Assembly (NCBI GenBank): GCA_945952575.1
Contig: CAMFIY010000141.1
Coordinates: 1 to 7,215 of the forward strand
Length of the DNA stretch: 7,215 bases
Source of the DNA: an uncultured Leucobacter sp.
GTDB lineage: Bacteria; Actinomycetota; Actinomycetes; Actinomycetales; Microbacteriaceae
Reading direction: 5' to 3'
The position numbers were made by a program, and so were the translations under genes. Below the pieces are notes generated by a model. The model was not told where the DNA came from. It did no database searches and saw only the letters and a list, made by a program, of their open reading frames with translations. This document shows, piece by piece, positions 1-7,215 of this stretch (positions are counted from its first letter, which is position 1; each line of letters starts with the position of its first letter).

Positions 1-568
1 CCGACTTGATCGTGTCCCTGCGCGTGCGCACGGCGCTGCCGTCGGCGAGCACGACCTCGAGGGACCGGATCGACTCCCGGGTGACGCCGTACTTGATGCA
101 GCGCATGCCCCCGGCGTTCGTCGCGATGGTGCCGCCCAGCGAGGCCCACTGAGACGAAACGGGATCCGGCGCGTAGAAGAGCCCCTCCCGTTCGACCGCG
201 GCGGCCAGGTCGGCGACGAGCACGCCGGGCTGCACCACGGCCAGGCGCTCGACCGGGTCGATGCGGAGGATCCGGTTCATATCGGCGAAATCGATGAGGA
301 TCGCGCCCTCGACCGCGGTGGCCGCGCCTGCGAGCGAGGTGCGGGCGCCCTGCGCCACGATCGGCGCGCCGTGCCGGTCCGCGATACGGACGATCGCCTG
401 CACCTCCGCGGTATTCCGCGGCCGTACCAGAGCCGCCGCGCGACCTCCCGGGACTCGCGAGCGATCCCGCTCGAGTCCGGCGAGGTCGTCTGGCACGGTC
501 AGGAGTGCCTCGGCCGAGACGACCTCCCGGAGCTCGGCGATCAGTGATTCCCTGACATCCAGCGGCAT
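1..568 (-). CDS. FAD-binding oxidoreductase, GlcD/D-lactate dehydrogenase-like (3' end cut by window edge)
   Basis: The first 189 residues are visible; the gene runs off the left edge in frame. The protein resembles the FAD_binding_4 (PCMH-type) domain of the glycolate oxidase GlcD / D-2-hydroxyacid dehydrogenase family, flavoenzymes that oxidise 2-hydroxyacids to 2-oxoacids. What shows this: ALVRPRNTAEVQAIV (residues 46-60), the FAD pyrophosphate-binding stretch QGARTSLAGAATAVEGA (73-89), the MNRILRIDP segment (97-105), and the family hallmark PDPVSSQ followed by GGTIATNAGGMRCIKYGVT (135-163). The C-terminal substrate domain lies outside the window, so the substrate cannot be named. The ATG at 568 is chosen because homology begins soon after it and a GAGAGAG purine run sits just upstream; no other start codon lies in the gap. 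It starts 47 bases after the xerD stop on the same strand and may be cotranscribed with it. The family call is firm, the exact enzyme is not. Confidence 0.88.
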   Translation of the reverse strand, partial: MPLDVRESLIAELREVVSAEALLTVPDDLAGLERDRSRVPGGRAAALVRPRNTAEVQAIVRIADRHGAPIVAQGARTSLAGAATAVEGAILIDFADMNRILRIDPVERLAVVQPGVLVADLAAAVEREGLFYAPDPVSSQWASLGGTIATNAGGMRCIKYGVTRESIRSLEVVLADGSAVRTRRDTIKS

Positions 569-570
569 GG

Positions 571-602
571 GCTCTCTCGCTCTCTCGTTCTGTCGTTCTC
601 TA
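571..602. repeat. Degenerate 8-bp tandem repeat (four units) in the xerD-oxidoreductase gap
   Basis: The plus strand reads gctctctc, gctctctc, gttctgtc, gttctcta at 571-578, 579-586, 587-594 and 595-602. Two units are identical and two diverged. On the minus (coding) strand this is a purine-rich GAGAGAGC repeat ending three bases before the ATG at 568, so it can supply overlapping Shine-Dalgarno-like sequences. It could also simply be low-complexity spacer. Confidence 0.6.
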
Positions 603-615
603 CTTCGACGCGGGA

Positions 616-1623
616 CTATTTCGCCCGCGGGTGCGCGGTCAGGTAGTGCTCGCGGAGCGTGTCCGCGGTGACCTGGGTGTAGATCTGCGTCGTCGTGACC
701 GATGCGTGGCCGAGCAGCTCCTGCACGGTGCGCACGTCGGCCCCGCCGGCGAGCAGGTGCGTGGCGAAGGAGTGCCGCATCGTGTGCGGCGAGATCTCCG
801 CCTCGATTCCGGCCCGCTCGGCGGCCGCGCGGATCACCAGCCACACGCTCTGCCGCGAGATCCTGGCGCCGCGCGGGCCCACGAAGAGCGCCGGGGTGCC
901 TCGGCCCGCCCCGACCATTCCCGGTCTCGCCCGCACCAGGTAGGCGGCGAGCGCGCGACCGGCATAGCTGCCGTAGGGAACGACCCGCTGCTTGGACCCC
1001 TTGCCCGTGACGCGGATGAAGCCGCCGTTCCCGAGTGCCTGCTCCGGGTCGGTCCAGGCGTCGCCGAGCTCGTCTCCCGTGTCGAGTCCCGCCATCAGGT
1101 CGTCGACGTCGAGCGCCGTGACCTCGCTCACGCGCGCGCCGCTCGCGCAGCGAAGTTCGAGCCGCGCCCGATCGCGCAACCCGACCGGGTCGTCACCGCC
1201 CGCGGCGGCCAGAAGCGCTTCGATCTGCTCGGTCGAGAGCGCCTTGGGCAGTCGTTTCCCCTTTTTCGGCGCACGCACGCCGCTCCCTGCGAAATCCGCG
1301 AGCAGCCCCTCCTCGAACAGGAAGCGGTGCATGCCGCGAACCGTGGAAAGGCGTCGGGTCACCGTCGTCGGCGAGAGCGCCGGCGACTCCGGCGTCGCGT
1401 TCGCGCCGTTCAGCTCGGCGACGTACTCGGCGAGCAGCTCGGGATCGACCTCCGCGAGATCGGCGATGCGGCGTCGTTCGAGCCACTGAGAGTAGGCGTC
1501 GAGGTCTCGACGATAGGCGTCCCGGGTGTTCTGCGAGAGGCCGCGCTCGAGGGCGACGTGCCGCAGGTAGCGCGAGGCACCCGCTTCAGGAGTGAGCGCT
1601 CTCCGCGTCGGCGCACCGCCCAT
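616..1623 (-). CDS. xerD: Tyrosine recombinase XerD
   Basis: Site-specific recombinase that, with XerC (not in this window), resolves chromosome dimers at dif near the terminus, under FtsK control. The 335-residue protein has an N-terminal SAM-like DNA-binding domain (about residues 15-110, with ERGLSQNTRDAYRRDL at 26-41) and a C-terminal catalytic domain. All six catalytic residues are visible: Arg164 (SGARVSE), Lys208 (TGKGSKQRVVP), His280 and Arg283 (SPHTMRHSFATHL), His306 (LLGHASVTTTQIYT) and Tyr315, the nucleophile. It is longer than the usual roughly 300 residues: the Arg-Lys interval is 44 residues against 24 in E. coli XerD (from memory), an insertion around 178-200, and the linker near 72-82 is also long. 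Where relatives usually have a hydrophobic LLYATG, this one has LRCASG at 157-162. The ATG follows an AGGAG that overlaps the pyrG stop codon, so translation is probably coupled. XerC is the alternative name, but position after pyrG favours XerD. Confidence 0.93.
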   Translation of the reverse strand: MGGAPTRRALTPEAGASRYLRHVALERGLSQNTRDAYRRDLDAYSQWLERRRIADLAEVDPELLAEYVAELNGANATPESPALSPTTVTRRLSTVRGMHRFLFEEGLLADFAGSGVRAPKKGKRLPKALSTEQIEALLAAAGGDDPVGLRDRARLELRCASGARVSEVTALDVDDLMAGLDTGDELGDAWTDPEQALGNGGFIRVTGKGSKQRVVPYGSYAGRALAAYLVRARPGMVGAGRGTPALFVGPRGARISRQSVWLVIRAAAERAGIEAEISPHTMRHSFATHLLAGGADVRTVQELLGHASVTTTQIYTQVTADTLREHYLTAHPRAK

Positions 1624-1626
1624 GCG

Positions 1627-1631
1627 CGCTC

Positions 1632-1634
<3 letters not shown>
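1627..1634 (-). promoter_or_regulatory. xerD ribosome binding site overlapping the pyrG stop codon
   Basis: On the minus strand the junction reads TAGGAGCGCGCATG: the AG of the pyrG stop TAG is the first part of the AGGAG Shine-Dalgarno sequence, five bases before the xerD ATG. A ribosome ending pyrG would sit on the xerD start region, so pyrG and xerD are probably cotranscribed and translationally coupled. This site also fixes the xerD start. Confidence 0.85.
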
Positions 1635-3326
<1,692 letters not shown>

Positions 3327-3378
3327 CCGCGCGGCGTGCTGAACAGTGGGGACACGGAACGAGCCGTCGGACCCATCG

Positions 3379-4638
3379 CTACAACTGCTCCTGCCGGGGC
3401 ACCCAGACCTGTTTGACGATCATCAGGATCATCGCGGTGACGGGGATCGAGATCAGTGCGCCGAGAAGGCCGAGCAGCGTGCCGCCGGCGAGCGCGCCGA
3501 TCACCACGAGGGCTCCCGGGACCGAGACGACGCGGTTCATGATCTTCGGCGTGAGGAGATATGCCTCGAGCTGCATGTATATCAGGTAGTACACGGCGGC
3601 GATAATCGCGGCGGTCGGGGAGTTGAAGAGCGCGACCCCGGCGACGTGGACGGTGGAGAGCACGGAGCTGAAGCGCGGGATCAGTGCGAGGAAGAAGACG
3701 CCCACCGCGACGAGGCCGGCGAAGGGCACCCCGACGATGGTCATCATGACGAAGCCGAGCACCGCGTTGATGAGCGCCAGGATGACGATGCCGTTCACGT
3801 ATCCACCGACCGACTTGGTGATCTGCTCGGTGATGTCGATGACCCTGGCCCGGCTGGAGCGCGGCATGATCGAGTAGAACGCCCGCTTGGTCGCCTGCAG
3901 CGACGCGAGGAAGTAGAGGCTCAGGATCAGGACGATGAGCCCGGCGGTCACCCCGTTCGCGATGCCGATACCGGCCTGCCAGACGCCGCCGGCGACCTGC
4001 GCCCAGTTGTCCGGACTCGCGACGAAGCTCTGCGCGGTCTTGAGGAGCTCGTCGAAGTCGATGTACTGGCCGAAGCGCTCCTTGAGCGCCTGATACCACT
4101 CCTGGTTCAGGATGTCGGTGAAGTAGGCGGGGGCCGTGCGCGCCAGCGTGACGATCTGATTCGCGATCATCGGGATGACGACCGCGAGGATGCCGGCGAC
4201 GATCAGCAGGAAGCTCGCGAAGACGATTCCGATGCCGAGCGGACGCTTCACCCCGTGCCGCTCGAGCCAGCGCACGACCGGTTCGAGCGCCAGCGCGATG
4301 AAGAGCGCACCGACCACGTACATGATGATGGTGCTGAGCTGACCGATCATCGCCCCGACGAGGATCGCGACGAGACCGCCGAGCGTCACGATGAAGCCGA
4401 GCTGGAACGGGCTCCGCACGATGAACTCGCGGCGATTGCTGCGCCCCAGCGCCTCCTCGGCCGCCTCGGCGGCCGCCGCCTCCCGCGCATCCCGGTACAT
4501 CTGGCGCGTCTCGGCGTCGAGCGACTCCAGGTCGACGCGCACGATGTCGGGATGCTCCTGCTCGGCGGCGATCGCGACACCCTGATCCTGGGCCGGCTCT
4601 GCATCTCGGCGCTGCCGACGTCGGGGCAAAATGTTCAT
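3379..4638 (-). CDS. AI-2E/PerM-family membrane transporter
   Basis: A 419-residue integral membrane protein of the AI-2E transporter (PerM/TqsA/YdiK) family. Members have been linked to export of autoinducer-2 or other small solutes and to ion antiport, so substrate cannot be inferred. Hydrophobic segments lie at about 79-98, 101-119, 134-157, 222-246, 281-301, 303-322, 327-350 and 370-408 (long enough for two passes). The family pattern is clear: paired N-terminal helices, a soluble region (160-215), then helices with the conserved ITEQITKSVGGYVNG (269-283), a TPKIMNRVVSVP segment (363-374) and GGTLLGLLGALISIPV (385-400). The first 75 or so residues are a charged cytoplasmic extension with an Arg-rich start (PRRRQRR, 5-11) and an Ala/Glu helix (AREAAAAEAAEEAL, 51-64). 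The start is set by an extended -10 promoter six bases upstream, with no Shine-Dalgarno sequence, suggesting a leaderless transcript. It lies between recN and pyrG and is probably transcribed separately from recN. The family call is strong, the function open. Confidence 0.9.
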   Translation of the reverse strand: MNILPRRRQRRDAEPAQDQGVAIAAEQEHPDIVRVDLESLDAETRQMYRDAREAAAAEAAEEALGRSNRREFIVRSPFQLGFIVTLGGLVAILVGAMIGQLSTIIMYVVGALFIALALEPVVRWLERHGVKRPLGIGIVFASFLLIVAGILAVVIPMIANQIVTLARTAPAYFTDILNQEWYQALKERFGQYIDFDELLKTAQSFVASPDNWAQVAGGVWQAGIGIANGVTAGLIVLILSLYFLASLQATKRAFYSIMPRSSRARVIDITEQITKSVGGYVNGIVILALINAVLGFVMMTIVGVPFAGLVAVGVFFLALIPRFSSVLSTVHVAGVALFNSPTAAIIAAVYYLIYMQLEAYLLTPKIMNRVVSVPGALVVIGALAGGTLLGLLGALISIPVTAMILMIVKQVWVPRQEQL

Positions 4639-4644
4639 GGGCCG

Positions 4645-4653
4645 AGAGTAGCA
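4645..4653 (-). promoter_or_regulatory. Extended -10 promoter, predicted leaderless start of the AI-2E-family gene
   Basis: The minus strand reads TGCTACTCT, matching the extended -10 form TGNTANNNT. The hexamer TACTCT (4650-4645) is followed by six bases, CGGCCC, and then the ATG at 4638. If the A of that ATG is +1, the hexamer spans exactly -12 to -7. No ribosome binding site lies between it and the ATG. I find no good -35 hexamer at 16-19 bases, which is usual for extended -10 promoters. Leaderless transcripts are common in actinomycetes. Confidence 0.65.
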
Positions 4654-4679
4654 CCGGCCGCGGACATCGCCCGGCCGGT
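4653..4679. repeat. Perfect 8-bp inverted repeat between recN and the AI-2E-family gene
   Basis: Plus-strand arms accggccg (4653-4660) and cggccggt (4672-4679) are perfect reverse complements around an 11-base spacer. The repeat begins at the last base of the recN stop codon and ends on the first T of the extended -10 element. As RNA it is a GC-rich hairpin right after recN and could be a terminator without a U tract; the bases following it contain no T run. As DNA it covers -15 to -41 of the predicted downstream promoter, where an operator could lie. The two roles cannot be separated from sequence alone. Confidence 0.6.
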
Positions 4680-6367
4680 CACGCGGACTTGCCCATCTCC
4701 AGCAGTTCGGCAGCGTGCTCGAGCGCGCTCTGGGAGCGTTCGAGGCCGGAGAGGAGGCGGGCCATCTCGGCGATGCGATCCGCGCCGTGCAGCCGCCGGC
4801 AGCTGGACTGCGTGAACCCTCCCGCGGAGTCCTTCACGACCTGCAGGTGGTTGTTCGCGAACGCGGCCACCTGGGCGAGATGGGTGACCACGATCACCTG
4901 CGAGCTCCGCGCCAGCCGGGCGAGTCGCCGCCCGATCTCGATGGCGGCGGCTCCGCCGACCCCCGCGTCCACCTCGTCGAACACGAAGGTGGGCACCGGG
5001 TCGGTCGCGGCCACGACGACTTCCAGCGCGAGCATCACCCGCGAGAGCTCGCCGCCCGAGGCCCCCTTCGCGAGCGGCCTCGGCTCGGCTCCCGAGTGGG
5101 GCTGGAGCAGGAGGCTCACCTCGTCCGCGCCGTGCCGGCCGAGCTCGGCGGGTTCGACTGCGGCGACGAACCGCGCGTCGGGCAGGGCGAGCTCGCGCAG
5201 CTCGACGGTGACCTGTTCGGACAGCTCGGCGGCGGCGGCGGTACGCAGCAGGGTCAGCGAGGCGGCGAGCGCTCGCTCCCCTTCCGCGGCGGCCTGCTCG
5301 CGCGCCTCGAGCGCGCCGATGCGCGCGTCGTCGCCGTCGAGCTCGGTCAGTCTCACGACTCCCGCTGCGCTGTGCGCGATCACTGCCCGGGTATCGGATC
5401 CATAGCTGCGCATCAGGCCGTTCAGCGCGGCCAGGCGCTCATTCGCACGGGCCAGCTCCGCGGGGCCGTCCTGGTCGAGGTCCCCGGCGTACCCCGAGAG
5501 CGATCGCACCGCGTCGCTGAGCCTGATCCCGACGTCTTGGAGCTGCTCGGCGACCGCGGCGAGGCGCGGATCCACGGCGGCCACCCGCTCGAGCGCGCGC
5601 TGCGCCGAATCGACCAGGCTTATCGCATCGGCGGCGAACGGGTCGTCGCTGTCGTTCGAGAGCGCTCGCAGCGCCTCCGAGCTCGCGGCCCGCAGATCCT
5701 CCAGATTGCTCAGTCGCTCGATCTGCTGCTGCAGCTCGAGTTCCTCCCCGGGCTGCGGATCGACCGCGGCGATCTCTTCGAGTTCGCCGCGCAGCCGAGC
5801 GGCCTCGTGAGCGCGCTGATCCCGCGCATCGATCAACTCGGCCAGCTCCTCGGCGAGCGCCCGGCGCGATGCGTGCAGCGTCCGATACTCCGCGAGAACG
5901 CGCTGCAGCTCACCGCCGCCGAAGCGATCCAGCATCTCGCGCTGGGCCGCCCCGCTGCGCAGCCGCAGTTGCTCGCTCTGCCCGTGCACGGTGAAGAGAC
6001 GCTCGGCCAGCCGCCCGAGCGTGCCGACCGGTGCCGACGCCCCGCCGATGCTCGCGCGACTCCGACCCTCCGAGCTCACCGTGCGCGTGATCACGAGATC
6101 GCCCTCCTCGACGACTCCCCCGGCGTCTTCGACCAGTTCGGAGACCTCGGCGTCCGCGGTGCGCACGAGCCCGCCCACGCGAGCCGCCTCGGCGCCGCTG
6201 CGCACGGCTCCGGAATCGGCGCGCTCGCCCATGAGCAGGCCGAGCGCCGTCACGACCATGGTCTTGCCCGCACCGGTCTCGCCCGTGATCGCGGTGAACC
6301 CCGGGCCGAGCTCGAGCGTGGCCTCGGCGATCACTCCCAGATCCCGGATCCGCAGCTCCTCGATCAT
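4679..6367 (-). CDS. recN: DNA repair protein RecN
   Basis: SMC-like ATPase that gathers DNA ends at double-strand breaks during recombinational repair in the cytoplasm. The 562-residue protein has the head-coil-head build: N-terminal ATPase half with Walker A GETGAGKT (29-36) and VHGQSEQLRLRS (127-138); a central helical coiled-coil region rich in Glu, Ala, Leu and Arg (about 150-380); then the C-terminal ATPase half with signature KGASGGELSRVMLALE (434-449), Walker B PTFVFDEVDAGVGG (459-472) and the His-loop VVTHLAQVAAFAN (493-505). Length is typical. The ATG at 6367 is chosen over upstream options because MIEELRIRDLGVI is the usual RecN start and GGAAGG lies just before it. The start overlaps the nadK stop by four bases (ATGA), so the two are translationally coupled. 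I see no LexA-type palindrome close to the start; any SOS control would have to act further upstream. Confidence 0.96.
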   Translation of the reverse strand: MIEELRIRDLGVIAEATLELGPGFTAITGETGAGKTMVVTALGLLMGERADSGAVRSGAEAARVGGLVRTADAEVSELVEDAGGVVEEGDLVITRTVSSEGRSRASIGGASAPVGTLGRLAERLFTVHGQSEQLRLRSGAAQREMLDRFGGGELQRVLAEYRTLHASRRALAEELAELIDARDQRAHEAARLRGELEEIAAVDPQPGEELELQQQIERLSNLEDLRAASSEALRALSNDSDDPFAADAISLVDSAQRALERVAAVDPRLAAVAEQLQDVGIRLSDAVRSLSGYAGDLDQDGPAELARANERLAALNGLMRSYGSDTRAVIAHSAAGVVRLTELDGDDARIGALEAREQAAAEGERALAASLTLLRTAAAAELSEQVTVELRELALPDARFVAAVEPAELGRHGADEVSLLLQPHSGAEPRPLAKGASGGELSRVMLALEVVVAATDPVPTFVFDEVDAGVGGAAAIEIGRRLARLARSSQVIVVTHLAQVAAFANNHLQVVKDSAGGFTQSSCRRLHGADRIAEMARLLSGLERSQSALEHAAELLEMGKSA

Positions 6368-7215
6368 GCCTTCCGCTCCGCGGCCGCCCCGCGCCATCCG
6401 GCGACCGGCAGGTGGAACTTCCGCACCAGTCGGTCGGTGAACACGGCTTCGTCGATGCGCGCGAGTCGCAGCGGCAGCGGAGAGCTCCGCACCTCGACGA
6501 CCGCTCCGACGGGCAGTTCGGTGCGCCGTCGGCCATCGCACCACAGCACGCCGAGCCCGCCGCTCTCGGGCAGGATCTCGACCGAGAGCACCGAATCCGG
6601 GCCGACCACGAGCGGGCGGTTGAAGAGGGCGTGCGCGGCGAGGGGCACCATGAGCAGCGCCTGCACCCCCGGCCAGACGACGGGGCCGCCGGCGGAGAAG
6701 GAGTAGGCCGTCGACCCGGTGGGCGTCGCGAGCACCACGCCGTCGCAGCCGAAGGAGGAGAGCGGTCTGGCGTCGACACCGACGGCCACCTCGAGCATCC
6801 GGCCGCGCTTCTCGACGCTCGCCTCGTTGACCGCCCACGTGTCGGCGATCAGCTCGCCGTCGAGGACCGCGCGCACGTCGAGCGTCGTGCGCTCTTCGAC
6901 GGTGTAGGCGCCGGCGAGCACGCGTTGAATCGTGTAGTCGAGGTCGTGCGATTCCGTTTCGGCGAGGAACCCGACGTGCCCGAGGTTGACTCCGAGAATC
7001 GGGCAGCCGGATCCGCGCAGGATCTCGGCGGCGCGGAGGATCGTCCCGTCCCCGCCGAGCACGAGCGCGATCTCGAGGCCGGCGAGTGTCGGCCCGGCGT
7101 CCCCGGCCGAGGAGGAGAGCCCGACGGGGGTGCGCTCGCCGAGATGGGGAAGGAAGTCGGCGCGATCGCTCGCCGCCATGACCGGTGTCACACCGGCGGC
7201 GCGAAGCTCCTGCAC
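6364..7215 (-). CDS. nadK: NAD kinase (5' end cut by window edge)
   Basis: Cytosolic enzyme that phosphorylates NAD to NADP, using ATP or polyphosphate. The 283 visible residues contain the defining motifs: GGDGTILRAAE (54-64) with the catalytic Asp56, GVNLGHVGFLAE (75-86), the NE pair that contacts NAD (130-131), and CDGVVLATPTGSTAYSFSAGGPVV (157-180). The C-terminal beta-rich part carries ILPESGGLGVLWCDGR, a region normally near the active site. Family proteins are around 290-310 residues, so perhaps 20-30 N-terminal residues are missing to the right. The codon at the edge is GTG, but it is probably an internal valine and not the start. The stop TGA overlaps the recN ATG, so nadK and recN form one transcription unit; in actinomycetes tlyA usually precedes nadK, which cannot be checked here. 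Confidence 0.95.
   Translation of the reverse strand: MQELRAAGVTPVMAASDRADFLPHLGERTPVGLSSSAGDAGPTLAGLEIALVLGGDGTILRAAEILRGSGCPILGVNLGHVGFLAETESHDLDYTIQRVLAGAYTVEERTTLDVRAVLDGELIADTWAVNEASVEKRGRMLEVAVGVDARPLSSFGCDGVVLATPTGSTAYSFSAGGPVVWPGVQALLMVPLAAHALFNRPLVVGPDSVLSVEILPESGGLGVLWCDGRRRTELPVGAVVEVRSSPLPLRLARIDEAVFTDRLVRKFHLPVAGWRGAAAERKA

Noticed and set aside
616..1623. Tyrosine recombinase as a phage or integron integrase marking a mobile element
   Set aside because: It lies directly after pyrG, has XerD-type motifs, and there are no attachment sites, tRNA, repeats or cargo genes nearby. It is the housekeeping recombinase.
3327..3378. Possible terminator between the AI-2E-family gene and pyrG
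   Set aside because: Only a 4-bp stem (ACGG/CCGT) with a broken outer GGG/CCC pairing is visible, and there is no T run. Too weak to call. I also saw no firmicute-style pyrG attenuator.
3346..4815. Plus-strand open frame with a very Asp/Glu/His/Arg-rich product opposite the membrane protein gene
   Set aside because: The charged composition is what the reverse strand of a hydrophobic, GC-rich gene yields. The minus-strand frame shows clear membrane helices and family motifs.
6368..6500. SOS (LexA) box upstream of recN
   Set aside because: I looked for a GAAC-N4-GTTC type palindrome near the recN start and found none; the start lies inside the nadK coding end.
4715..6706. Long plus-strand open frame (663 codons) opposite recN and nadK
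   Set aside because: It spans the junction of two well-recognised genes on the other strand and has no family features; it is an antisense shadow.
6368..6838. Upstream extension of recN to a start at 6838
   Set aside because: The added residues have no RecN homology and overlap the nadK C-terminal half in another frame. MIEELRIRDLGVI at 6367 with a nearby GGAAGG is the natural start.

Overview
The window is a compact, high-GC, minus-strand block of six genes, two of them cut by the window edges. Gene order along the minus strand (right to left) is nadK (5' end missing), recN, an AI-2E/PerM-family membrane protein gene, pyrG, xerD, and an FAD-binding oxidoreductase gene (3' end missing). The nadK-recN and pyrG-xerD arrangement, very high GC, strong G/C third positions and the form of the proteins (CTP synthase with the TKHIFVTGG start, actinobacterial RecN and XerD) point to an actinomycete. 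A Microbacteriaceae-like member of the Micrococcales is my best guess, but that is inference from protein style and not a database result.

Layout: the right part (4679-7215) is nadK and recN, joined by a 4-base ATGA start/stop overlap. A 40-base gap (4639-4678) follows; it holds a perfect 8-bp GC-rich inverted repeat and an extended -10 promoter placed exactly for a leaderless transcript of the membrane protein gene (3379-4638). After a 52-base gap comes pyrG (1632-3326, with an alternative GTG start at 3308). xerD (616-1623) follows after 8 bases, with its ribosome binding site overlapping the pyrG stop codon. A 47-base gap holding a degenerate 8-bp tandem repeat leads to the oxidoreductase gene (1-568). 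No intergenic stretch exceeds 60 bases, and I see no plus-strand gene, RNA gene, mobile element or CRISPR array.

The genes are housekeeping: NADP synthesis (nadK), double-strand break repair (recN), CTP synthesis (pyrG) and chromosome dimer resolution (xerD). The membrane protein and the flavoprotein are the accessory members. Compared with the Mycobacterium tuberculosis order nadK-recN-steA-mctB-pyrG-NUDIX-xerD (from memory), the two genes between recN and pyrG are replaced here by the AI-2E-family gene, and no NUDIX gene lies between pyrG and xerD. I found no convincing new biological system. The most interesting signals are regulatory (the leaderless promoter under an inverted repeat) and a 20-residue insertion in the XerD catalytic domain.
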